Shown here: piece after piece, positions 30,479 through 40,458 of the stretch
Layout: every line of letters begins with the position of its first letter
Numbering within the stretch: position 1 is the first letter of the stretch
Source: Oscillospiraceae bacterium
GTDB lineage: Bacteria > Bacillota > Clostridia > Oscillospirales > QAMX01
Reading direction: 5' to 3'
Length of the DNA stretch: 40,458 nucleotides
Assembly (NCBI GenBank): GCA_015067705.1
Contig: SVLW01000017.1
Coordinates: 1-40,458, forward strand
Made by a program: the position numbers and the translations under genes
The notes under the pieces: generated by a model
What the model saw: only the letters and a program-made list of their open reading frames with translations
Database searches by the model: none
What the model was told of the DNA's origin: nothing

Positions 30479-31648
30479 ATGGTAATTATCAATGCAAAAC
30501 TCTATCCCATCGACCGGGATCCCATTCCCTGCGGCTTTGTCCGCGTGGAGGGAGAGCGGATCGCGGAAGTGGGGGAGATGTCCGCCTATCGCCCCGGCGA
30601 CGGGGACGTGATCGACGCCGCCGGCGCCTGTCTCCTGCCGGGCTTTGTGGACGCCCACACCCATATCGGCATCTGGGAGGAGAATCTGGGCCTTGAAGGC
30701 GACGACACCAACGAAAGCTCTGACCCCGCAACGCCCCATCTCCGGGCCATTGATGCCATCAATACAAGAGATCCCGCCTTCCGCACCGCCCTGGAGGGCG
30801 GCGTCACCACCGTGGTGGTGGGCCCCGGCAGCGGTAATCCCATCGGCGGCCAGTGCGCCGCCATCAAAACCGGCGGCAGTCTCTGGATCGACGACCGCAT
30901 CGTGGCTGCGCCCCTTGCCATGAAAATGGCCTTGGGCGAGAATCCCAAGCGGGAATACGGCGACCAGGACGAGACGCCCATGACCCGCATGGCCACCGCC
31001 GCCATCATCCGGGAGAATCTCCAGAAGGCCGTGGAATACCGGGACAAACTGGCCCGGGCGGAGGACGAGGACGACGAGCCGGATTATGACGCCAAGCTCG
31101 ACGCCCTGCTTCCGCTCCTCGCCGGGGAGATCCCCGCCCACATCCACGCCCACCGGGCCGACGATATCGCCACCGCCGTGCGCATCGCCGAGGAATTCGG
31201 CCTGCGCTATGCCATTGTCCACGCAACAGAGGCGGATCTGGTGGCGGAGCCGCTGTCCCGGCTTGGGGACCGTTTCCTGGGCCTCATCACCGGCCCGCTT
31301 TTCAGCACCCGCACCAAGCCGGAGCTCTCCCATCTCTCCTTTTCAGCGCCCGGCATTCTCCGCCGCCACGGTCTCGAGACCGCCCTCTGCACCGATCATC
31401 AGGTAGTGCCGGAGAATTATCTCCTGCTCTGCGCGGCGCTGGCCGTGAAGCACGGCATGACGGAGGCGGACGCCCTCTCCGCCGTGACTCTCTCCGCCGC
31501 AAAGCTTTCCGGCATCGAGAGCCGCGTGGGTTCTCTCACCCCCGGCAAGGACGCCGACCTGGTGCTCCTGGATGGTCATCCCTTCGATCTCTTCACCAAC
31601 GTCACCCGCGTCTTTATCAACGGCGCGTGCGTGTACGGGAAAGAATAA
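30479..31648 (+). CDS. Amidohydrolase (imidazolonepropionase-like)
   Basis: 389-aa cytoplasmic metal-dependent hydrolase. ATG 30479 has GGAGG 5 nt upstream. Features are the N-terminal composite beta domain (IINAKLYPIDRDPI, RVEGERIAEVGEM), DAHTHIGIWEE as first metal pair, PAHIHAHRADD, YAIVHATEADL, the catalytic CTDHQVVPEN, and SLTPGKDADLVLLDGHPFD. The substrate is unknown; related proteins include imidazolonepropionases and dipeptidase-like enzymes. It is flanked by terminators and therefore transcribed alone or by read-through from yabR. Confidence 0.85.
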   Translation: MVIINAKLYPIDRDPIPCGFVRVEGERIAEVGEMSAYRPGDGDVIDAAGACLLPGFVDAHTHIGIWEENLGLEGDDTNESSDPATPHLRAIDAINTRDPAFRTALEGGVTTVVVGPGSGNPIGGQCAAIKTGGSLWIDDRIVAAPLAMKMALGENPKREYGDQDETPMTRMATAAIIRENLQKAVEYRDKLARAEDEDDEPDYDAKLDALLPLLAGEIPAHIHAHRADDIATAVRIAEEFGLRYAIVHATEADLVAEPLSRLGDRFLGLITGPLFSTRTKPELSHLSFSAPGILRRHGLETALCTDHQVVPENYLLLCAALAVKHGMTEADALSAVTLSAAKLSGIESRVGSLTPGKDADLVLLDGHPFDLFTNVTRVFINGACVYGKE

Positions 31649-31653
31649 GCATT

Positions 31654-31680
31654 CCGCCCGGTTTCCCGGGCGGATTTTTT
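31654..31680 (+). terminator. Intrinsic terminator after the amidohydrolase
   Basis: CCGCCCGG (31654-31661), TTT loop, then CCGGGCGG within 31665-31673, followed by ATTTTTTA. Compact and strong. Confidence 0.9.
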
Positions 31681-31701
31681 ATGTTCTGCCCTTTGATCCT
31701 C

Positions 31702-31722
31702 CCGCATAAAGTATACCATCAT
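31702..31722 (+). promoter_or_regulatory. Candidate sporulation-type promoter element upstream of yunB
   Basis: CCGCATAAAGTATACCATC and the two following bases match 24677-24697 at 18 of 21 positions. CATAAAGTA fits the sigma-K -10 consensus CATAnnnTA and resembles that of sigma-E. Bacillus yunB is a sigma-E gene. No convincing -35 was found. Confidence 0.45.
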
Positions 31723-31743
31723 GTTACCGGGGAGGTGCGTCGG

Positions 31744-34481
<2,738 letters not shown>

Positions 34482-34495
34482 ATCCCAAAGTACGC

Positions 34496-34537
34496 AAAAA
34501 CTCCCCGAAACCATCTCGGTTTCAGGGAGTTTTTTTC
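34496..34537. terminator. Bidirectional terminator between ligA and the antiporter operon
   Basis: AAAAACTCCC (34496-34505) pairs with GGGAGTTTTT, with an inner GAAACC/GGTTTC stem around ATCTC. A on the left and T on the right serve both strands. Confidence 0.92.
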
Positions 34538-36568
34538 TTAGAACAGATGCACGAAGAGATAGATCACCATGATGAAAATGCCGATACAGGTCATCATCAT
34601 GGCGTATCCCATGCTGCGGGTGATGATCCGCTTTTCACCGGCGAAGATCTCATAGAACTTGGAGACCCGGTAGATATAGGGCTTTGCCCGGCGGGTCTTA
34701 TGGGTCACGGCGCAGTAGGAATCCGCAATACGGTCGAGTGTCGTGCCCAGCAGATAGGTGAAGCGGTTGCCGTATTCCGGCGCGGGCTTATAAGTGAGAT
34801 CCTGATAGCAGGTGGCGCGCAGGAGCGCAATGGTGGCATCCATAAAGGAATCCGCCGCCCGGGCCAGGGCGCCAAAGACGGTCAGGAGCAAGGCGAAGAG
34901 GGGACGATAGCCATAGCGCTCAAGATCCAACCACTGGGGTCTTGCATTCACATAGGTCTTTCGTCCGTCACGCATCCGCAGACAGGCAGGGCGCACCACC
35001 AGGAAGTAAAGCGCCGCGCCAATCAAGAGCGAGATCACCGCGCCCTTCAGCTCTGCCCAGTGATAGCAGTCTGGGGCATGGAAATGCTCGATCAGGAAGA
35101 AGTCCATGGAGGCGGTAATGATCCGGTCGGTGGTCTGCCGTTCAAACAGACCCAGGATGAGGATCAGCGCGGCCGGCAGCAGCACGGCAAAGCCGGTGGC
35201 CGCAGACATGGTGCGGCCATGCGCGCCGGCCTTTTCGGGCTTTTCGAGGAAGAGCACCACGAAAAGTTTTGTCATATAGGCGACGGTCAGGCCGCCGGAG
35301 AAGAGGAACAAAAGCTCCGACACGCGGACAAACGCAGGGGAGAGCACCTCGGCACACTCAATGACCGCCTCGTGCAGCAGGGTTTTCGAGAGATAGCCGC
35401 TGCCGCCGGGCATACAGGTGATGCCCCAGGTGCCGATGAGGAAGGCCAGGAAGAAAATCGGCTTTCCCCGGCCCCAGCCGCGCAGCTTTTCCAGAGACAG
35501 GGTGTGGGCATTCATATACGCAATGCCCGCACAGGTGAAGAGCACCAGCTTGCAGAGCGTGTGGTTCAGCATATGAAGCGCCACGCCCTCCGCCGCATGG
35601 GCACTCTCCGGCAGGAGCGTCAGCGCCGCACAGCCCGAGAGAATGAAGCCGATCTGGGACACGGAGGAACAGGCCAGCGTCCGCTTGATGTTATCGTCAA
35701 AGAGCGCCAGCACGCCGCCCGTCACCATGGTAAAGAGCGCGATCACCATCATGAGAACGCCCCAGGCCGCGTCGCCGGACATGATCTCACAGGAGAGGAG
35801 GATCACGCCGAAGATACCGGCCTTGGTGAGGACACCGGAGAGCAGGGAAGAGGCCGTGGCAGGTGCCGCGGCATGTGCCTTGGGCAGCCAGATGTGAATG
35901 GGGAACATACCGGCCTTGGCGCCAAAGCCCACGAGCAGGCAGATGGCGGCGGCCAGAATCCGCCCATCCCGTCCCGCGGCCCGTGCCGCAGAGACCGCGA
36001 CCTTCAGCTCGTCGATCCGAAGAGTACCGGTGACGGAATGAAGGAGCCAGATCCCCATGAGCGCGGCCAGACCGCCGATCACGGCCACGGCCAGATAGGT
36101 GGCCGCCGCGGACGCGGCGAACTCCGTCTCCTCATGCGCCACCCAGGCGTAGGAGGACAGGGACATGATCTCGAAGAAAATGAAAGTGGTGTAAAGATCC
36201 GCAGACAGGAACACGCCCACGGTGCCGGATAAGGTCAAAAGCAGGAAGAAGCCATAGCGGGCCTGATTTTCGCCGTGACGCATATAGTCGCCGGTAAAGA
36301 GCGCGGACATCAGCCACGCAAACACGGTGGCCAGGAGATACACGCTGCGGAAGCCGCCCACCTGGAAGCTGAGGCCCAGGCCGCAGACCCCGGGGAAGGA
36401 TACCTCCCTCGCGCCTGTGGCCGCCACGGCCGCCAGAATCAGCTCCAGTCCGCAGACCACGTTCAGAATGCCGAAACAGAGCCGGGGATGGTTTTTTCCA
36501 AAGAAATAGGCCGGGAATGCGCCGAGGATCGGCAGCACCAGGAGGAGCAGCACCAGAATCTTCATCAT
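34538..36568 (-). CDS. Proton-translocating antiporter subunit, NuoL/MrpA-like with C-terminal extension
   Basis: 676-aa membrane protein of the Proton_antipo_M family (NuoL/MrpA/HyfB). ATG 36568 has GGAGG 6 nt upstream and overlaps the previous gene by 4 nt. About 14 helices; TTFIFFEIMSLSSYAW holds the TM5 glutamate, and VGFGAKAGMFPIHIWLPKAHAAAPATAS holds the TM7 lysine of the proton path. Beyond residue 500 there is an extra region with charged stretches (RDGRKTYVNARPQWLDLERYGYRP, TYKPAPEYGNRFTYLLGTTLDRI) and a final membrane helix. It is the last gene of a run of four paralogues. Confidence 0.88.
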   Translation of the reverse strand: MMKILVLLLLVLPILGAFPAYFFGKNHPRLCFGILNVVCGLELILAAVAATGAREVSFPGVCGLGLSFQVGGFRSVYLLATVFAWLMSALFTGDYMRHGENQARYGFFLLLTLSGTVGVFLSADLYTTFIFFEIMSLSSYAWVAHEETEFAASAAATYLAVAVIGGLAALMGIWLLHSVTGTLRIDELKVAVSAARAAGRDGRILAAAICLLVGFGAKAGMFPIHIWLPKAHAAAPATASSLLSGVLTKAGIFGVILLSCEIMSGDAAWGVLMMVIALFTMVTGGVLALFDDNIKRTLACSSVSQIGFILSGCAALTLLPESAHAAEGVALHMLNHTLCKLVLFTCAGIAYMNAHTLSLEKLRGWGRGKPIFFLAFLIGTWGITCMPGGSGYLSKTLLHEAVIECAEVLSPAFVRVSELLFLFSGGLTVAYMTKLFVVLFLEKPEKAGAHGRTMSAATGFAVLLPAALILILGLFERQTTDRIITASMDFFLIEHFHAPDCYHWAELKGAVISLLIGAALYFLVVRPACLRMRDGRKTYVNARPQWLDLERYGYRPLFALLLTVFGALARAADSFMDATIALLRATCYQDLTYKPAPEYGNRFTYLLGTTLDRIADSYCAVTHKTRRAKPYIYRVSKFYEIFAGEKRIITRSMGYAMMMTCIGIFIMVIYLFVHLF

Positions 36569-38046
36569 AAGGCACCTCCAAAGCAAGCCGCCGCAATGCG
36601 GGAAATGATCGCAAAAATCTCATCGGAACACACGCCGAGGAGCACCGTGACAAGGGTGGTCGCCACAATGGGAAAGAGCATATACCAGTTGGGGTCCCGC
36701 ACACCCACAGAGGGCAGGGGCGCCTGGTTCTGGGGCAGGAAGGCGTGGATCGCCGGCTGCAGCGCGTAAATCGCGGTGAGCAGTGCCGAGGCCAGCAGCA
36801 CCGCAAGGCCGATGACGCCCATCACGCTGCCGCCCGCAATTCCGGCGGAGCCCAGAAGGAACTTGGAGTAAAAGCCCGAGAGGGGCGGAATACCGGTGAG
36901 TGCCAGCGCGGAGACCGTATAGCACACGAAGGTGACGGTCATGCGCCGTCCCAGACCATCCAGATCCGCCACATGCTCGCGCCCCATCTGGTGCAGCACC
37001 GCACCGGCGCAGTAGAAGAGCGTGATCTTCATAAAGGCATGGAACAGCATGTGCATCATGCCGGCGCCGAGTCCCTCCGGTGTCAGGAGCAGGAAGCCGA
37101 ACACGATATAGCTGAGGTTCGACACGGTGGACCAGGCAAGGCGGCGCTTGAAATGCCGCTCCCGTGCCGCAATGGAGGAACCGTAGAGAATCGTAAAGAG
37201 CGCGATGGAGAGCGCCGCATACTGTGCCCAGCTTCCCGCGATCAGAGTCGGGCCGAAGGAGAAATAGGTCATGCGGGCAATGGCAAAGACGCCGGATTTC
37301 ACCACCGCCACGGCATGCAGAAGCGCCGTCACGGGCGTAGGCGCCACGGCAGCGCCGGGCAGCCAGGAATGGGTGGGGAAGAGCGCCGCCTTCACGCCGA
37401 AGCCGCAGAAGGCCAGAAGATACACCACCTGCATCAGCGTACGCTCACGGCCCACGGTGAGGCCCAGTACGCCGCCGGGGAGAAAGGCGTCTCCGCCGCC
37501 GTACACGATGATGAACACCAGCCCGATAAAGGCCAGCGCCGTGCCGCCCAGGGAGAAGTAAAGATACTTCCGGGCGGAATACACCGCGTCCCGGGTCATG
37601 GGGAACATCACAAGCGGCACCGTCACCAGCGTCAGAAGCTCATAGAAGAAATAGAGCGTCAAAAGGTTTCCGGCAAAAGTGATGCCCAGGGTGATGCCGT
37701 AGGTCATGGTGTAGAAGAGGAAGAAGCTATCGGTGCGCTCCTCGTGGCGCATATACTCAAAGGCATAGATGGTGGCAATGGGCCAGAGGGTGGCCACAAT
37801 GGCCGCAAAGAATGCGCCGAAGCCGTCAAGCCGCAGGGTGATGGAGAGATTGCGGGTGAAGCGGAAGAGCATGAGGCCCTCCTCCGGCCGGTGCAGGATC
37901 AGCACCCAGACCAGCACGCTCACCGCTGTGATGGGGAGCATGAGGAAAAGCTCTCTGGCCCATTTTTTCCGGAAATGCACCAGTTTCGAGGCCGCGCCGC
38001 AGAGAATGGGCAGTAAAATCGGCAGCAATAACCAGATAGAACTCAT
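36565..38046 (-). CDS. Proton-translocating antiporter subunit, MrpD/NuoM-like (second from operon end)
   Basis: 493 aa, about 14 membrane helices. TM5 glutamate is in LTLYFFYELLTLVTVPLVM, and TM7 lysine in FCGFGVKAALFPTHSWLPGAAVAPTPVTALLHAVAVVKSG. The second half-channel (LHQMGREHVADLDGLGRRM) is typical of NuoM/MrpD. AAGGAGG precedes ATG 38046. It begins 13 nt after the neighbouring paralogue ends and overlaps the 676-aa subunit by 4 nt. Whether it pumps H+ or exchanges Na+ cannot be decided from sequence alone. Confidence 0.88.
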   Translation of the reverse strand: MSSIWLLLPILLPILCGAASKLVHFRKKWARELFLMLPITAVSVLVWVLILHRPEEGLMLFRFTRNLSITLRLDGFGAFFAAIVATLWPIATIYAFEYMRHEERTDSFFLFYTMTYGITLGITFAGNLLTLYFFYELLTLVTVPLVMFPMTRDAVYSARKYLYFSLGGTALAFIGLVFIIVYGGGDAFLPGGVLGLTVGRERTLMQVVYLLAFCGFGVKAALFPTHSWLPGAAVAPTPVTALLHAVAVVKSGVFAIARMTYFSFGPTLIAGSWAQYAALSIALFTILYGSSIAARERHFKRRLAWSTVSNLSYIVFGFLLLTPEGLGAGMMHMLFHAFMKITLFYCAGAVLHQMGREHVADLDGLGRRMTVTFVCYTVSALALTGIPPLSGFYSKFLLGSAGIAGGSVMGVIGLAVLLASALLTAIYALQPAIHAFLPQNQAPLPSVGVRDPNWYMLFPIVATTLVTVLLGVCSDEIFAIISRIAAACFGGAL

Positions 38047-38059
38047 ATTCTGCCTCCTT

Positions 38060-39544
38060 TTAGAGAATCATCTGCGAGAAGAACCGGATCAGCGGCTCCG
38101 CATAAAGGCCCAGCACCAGAGAAAGTCCGGCAAATACCGCCGTGGGGATCATCATGCTGCGGTGATCCTCAAGGCCGTGGAGGGGCTTGCGGTCAAAGTT
38201 CCGCCCGGGGAAGAAGGCCCGGACGGATACGGTGAGGAGATACCCCGCCGTAAGCAGCGCCGAGACCAGTAAAATCACAGTGGCCAGCCAGGACAGCACC
38301 GCGGGCAATCCCGTCTGTCCCGCGCCGAAGGCCAGCGCGCCCTCCGCCAGATACCACTTGGAGAGGAAGGCCGACGTGGGCGGAATGCCCACAAGCGACA
38401 GTCCCGCAATGGTCCAGCACCACATGGTCACCGGCATGGAGAGGCCAATGCCCCGCAGATCGTCCACCCGGGTATTACCGGTATTGTGGATGATAGAACC
38501 GGTGGCCAGGAAGAGCGTGCTCTTTGCCGCCATGTGGAACACCACATGTAAAAGCGCACCCAGCACGGCCGCCGGAGTCATCAGCGAGAGACCCAGGAAG
38601 ATATAGCTCACCTGACTGATGGTGGAGTAGGCCAGACGCTTTTTGATGCCATGCTCCCGGTAGGCCATCATGGAGCCCATGAAGATGGTGAGAAGCGCCA
38701 AGCACATCCACGCGGTCTGCACCCAGGTACCGGTGAGCAGCGCCGGCGAGGCGATGAAGTAAACCGTCCGGATCACGCAGAGCACGCCCGCCTTCGTGAT
38801 GACGGCGGAGAGCTGTGCGGAGGCGGGGGCCGGGGCAATGGGATGGGCCGAGGGCAGCCAGGCATGCATGGGGAACATACCGCCCTTGGTGCAGAAGCCC
38901 ACGATCATGAGAAACACCGCAGTGAGGAACAGGGGCTCCTTCCCCGCGATCATGGCGGCATCCAGCACGCCGCCTTTCCGGAACATCAAAGGATCCCCAA
39001 AGGTGGACAGCACGATAAAGCCAAACAGGCCGAAAAGCGCACCGGCCATGGAATAGAAGAGATACTTCATGCCCGCGTACACCGCTTCTTTGGAGCGGAT
39101 GTGCAGCACCAGCGGCATAGAACAGAGGGTCATCAGCTCAAAGGTCAGGTACATGGTGAATAAGTTCGCCGCCGTGAAGAGGGCATTTAAGAAGCCGATC
39201 ACGATGAGATAAAAGGCATAGAAGCGGGGATGTTCGTCCTCGTGCTTCATATAGCGGCAGGAATAGACCGCCGTGATGCACCAGGCGGCGCTGGCAATCA
39301 GGGAGAAGAAGCGGGCGGTGTCGTCCATCCGGAAGGTGATGGCCATGACGCTGCCCGGCGAGAGCAGAGTCACGGTCTCCGTGGGCAGGACGGCCGCGAG
39401 AATCGCCGAGAAAAGCGTCAGGAAGGACGCGGCGATCATAAAGGGATACAGCGCCCGATCCCGCCGGAAGCAGGGCAGGAACCCCGCCAGGAGTCCCGCC
39501 GTCACCGGCAGGAGGATCGGGAGCAGCAGAATCAGCTCAGACAT
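38060..39544 (-). CDS. Proton-translocating antiporter subunit, MrpD/NuoN-like (third from operon end)
   Basis: 494 aa, about 14 membrane helices. TM5 glutamate is in FTMYLTFELMTLCSMPLVLH, and TM7 lysine in VGFCTKGGMFPMHAWLPSAHPIAPAPASAQLSAVITKAG. A further lysine sits in the TM12 region (HNTGNTRVDDLRGIGLSMP follows). CGGAGG precedes ATG 39544. It is clearly a paralogue of its neighbours, not a recent duplicate. It starts 29 nt after the partial upstream gene ends. Confidence 0.88.
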   Translation of the reverse strand: MSELILLLPILLPVTAGLLAGFLPCFRRDRALYPFMIAASFLTLFSAILAAVLPTETVTLLSPGSVMAITFRMDDTARFFSLIASAAWCITAVYSCRYMKHEDEHPRFYAFYLIVIGFLNALFTAANLFTMYLTFELMTLCSMPLVLHIRSKEAVYAGMKYLFYSMAGALFGLFGFIVLSTFGDPLMFRKGGVLDAAMIAGKEPLFLTAVFLMIVGFCTKGGMFPMHAWLPSAHPIAPAPASAQLSAVITKAGVLCVIRTVYFIASPALLTGTWVQTAWMCLALLTIFMGSMMAYREHGIKKRLAYSTISQVSYIFLGLSLMTPAAVLGALLHVVFHMAAKSTLFLATGSIIHNTGNTRVDDLRGIGLSMPVTMWCWTIAGLSLVGIPPTSAFLSKWYLAEGALAFGAGQTGLPAVLSWLATVILLVSALLTAGYLLTVSVRAFFPGRNFDRKPLHGLEDHRSMMIPTAVFAGLSLVLGLYAEPLIRFFSQMIL

Positions 39545-39573
39545 AAGCTTCCTCCGAAAAAGTCGTAATCAAA

Positions 39574-40458
39574 TCAGGAAAAGAGAGCGAGACCTTCCTG
39601 CAGGCCGTCGGTGATATACCCGGAGAGTAACCCCAGCACCAGATTCAGCGCCACAAAGGCGATCATGGAAAAGACGAACACGCGCTGTTCCCGGAATCGG
39701 ATCCGCCGCCCCTGCAGCTGGTCGGGCGCGGCCTTGGTATAGATCCGGATGACGGTGCGCAGGAAGTACACGGCGTTTAATACCGTGGACGCCGCCAGCA
39801 CGATCAGCGTGGGCAGCATTTTCCCAACGCTCACCTCCACCGCAGCGGTGGAGAAGAGGAGCTTTGCAATAAAGCCCGAGAAGAGCGGCATACCCACCAT
39901 GGAGAGAGAGCCCATGGCAAAGGCAAAGCCTGCCCAGCGGTTGCGGTATCCGGAGCCCTGGAGGTCATGGAAGCGCACACTGCCGTCAGACGCATCCACA
40001 AGACCCGATGCCGAGAGGAATAAAAGAGGCTTCGTCACCGCATGGCAGAGGATGTGGAAGAGGGCGGCGATGAGGCCGGCCTGGGTGCCGAGACCCATGC
40101 CCATATAGATATAGCCGATCTGCGCCGCGGAGGAGAAGGCCACCATGCGGCGGATCTCCTTCTGATGAATGGCGCTGATGGAACCCACGATCATGCCGCA
40201 GAGACCAAAGACAAAGAGGATATTGGCAACGCCCGTGGCCACCATGTTCTCCCATCCGATGACCCGGCAATAGATCTTGATGAGGATGAAGATGTATCCC
40301 TTGGAGACAAGACCGGAGAGGATGGAGCCGGAGGTGGGGGTAGAATAGCCATAGGTATCCGGCACCCAGAAATGGAAGGGGAAGAGACCGCTCTTGATGG
40401 CAAGACCCAGGGTGATGAGACCGATGGATACCGTGAGCGGGATCATCACCAGATCGGA
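39574..40458 (-). CDS. Proton-translocating antiporter subunit, MrpD/NuoN-like (5' part beyond right edge)
   Basis: 295 visible codons. The frame stays open to the window end (codons for S-D-L-V precede MIPLTV), so the apparent start near 40449 is not real. Visible are TM7 LAIKSGLFPFHFWVPDTYGYSTPTSGSILSGLVSKGY, IRRMVAFSSAAQIGYIYMG and HILCHAVTKPLLFLSASG, all typical of MrpD/NuoN. The TM5 glutamate region lies outside. It is the first visible gene of the antiporter run. The remaining subunits expected of an Mrp/Mbh-like complex would be further right. Confidence 0.88.
   Translation of the reverse strand, partial: SDLVMIPLTVSIGLITLGLAIKSGLFPFHFWVPDTYGYSTPTSGSILSGLVSKGYIFILIKIYCRVIGWENMVATGVANILFVFGLCGMIVGSISAIHQKEIRRMVAFSSAAQIGYIYMGMGLGTQAGLIAALFHILCHAVTKPLLFLSASGLVDASDGSVRFHDLQGSGYRNRWAGFAFAMGSLSMVGMPLFSGFIAKLLFSTAAVEVSVGKMLPTLIVLAASTVLNAVYFLRTVIRIYTKAAPDQLQGRRIRFREQRVFVFSMIAFVALNLVLGLLSGYITDGLQEGLALFS

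Noticed and set aside
34547-38016. Long plus-strand frames (561 and 423 codons) antisense to the antiporter genes
   Set aside because: His/Gln/Gly/Arg-rich translations mirror hydrophobic codons on the opposite strand and have no recognisable motifs.

Overview
The window comes from a GC-rich, Gram-positive, endospore-forming clostridium, probably a gut or rumen carbohydrate degrader. The signs are strong AGGAGG ribosome sites, sigma-A promoters with 17-bp spacers, a yabP-yabQ-divIC-yabR block, yunB, a recJ-rel-dtd-hemZ block, and a set of cytoplasmic glycoside hydrolases plus xylulokinase. Family-level placement is not possible from what I can see. All calls come from reading the sequence; no database search was run.

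Layout. 1-1638 (minus): ruvC-ruvA-ruvB, with ruvB cut by the left edge. 1774-3135 (minus): a MATE exporter. 3382-8074 (plus): three GH43-type glycosidases, the last two a recent tandem duplicate. 8115-10529 (minus): a GH31 glycosidase, sharing a bidirectional terminator with the GH43 operon. 10675-14870 (plus): an ECF sigma factor module made of a membrane-anchored protein, sigma factor, DUF4367-type anti-sigma candidate, two related membrane-anchored proteins and a lipoprotein. 14922-16445 (minus): xylulokinase. 16446-16861: a divergent regulatory region. 16862-24641 (plus): recJ, rel, dtd, a metallo-beta-lactamase-fold hydrolase, hemZ and a nucleoside-kinase-like P-loop protein. 24766-28377: a zinc-ribbon protein with a Cys-Cys-Cys/acidic tail, an MTA/SAH deaminase-type amidohydrolase and a YabM/SpoVB-type flippase. 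28536-30420: HU, rqcP, yabP, yabQ, divIC, yabR. 30479-34481: an amidohydrolase, yunB and ligA. 34538-40458 (minus): four consecutive proton-translocating antiporter-like subunits, the first cut by the right edge.

How the genes fit together. The GH43s, GH31 and xylulokinase all lack signal peptides. They look like an intracellular route for imported xylo- or arabino-oligosaccharides into the pentose phosphate pathway. No sugar transporter or regulator is in the window. The antiporter genes are the tail of an Mrp/Mbh-like or complex-I-like ion-pumping operon whose start lies beyond the right edge.

The most interesting part is the ECF module. A two-part motif, TGTCCAAAA then CGTTATC after 14-15 nt, occurs upstream of the membrane-protein genes and again inside the sigma gene. 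At the first site a perfect 13-bp inverted repeat encloses the predicted -10 element, and its right arm contains the downstream ribosome site. That geometry would silence read-through transcripts while leaving transcripts started at the ECF promoter free to be translated. Other points of interest are the CCC-repeat protein, a structured recJ leader, a 21-nt block shared upstream of the CCC protein and yunB, and paired TTCCNGGAA sites in the xylB/recJ region.
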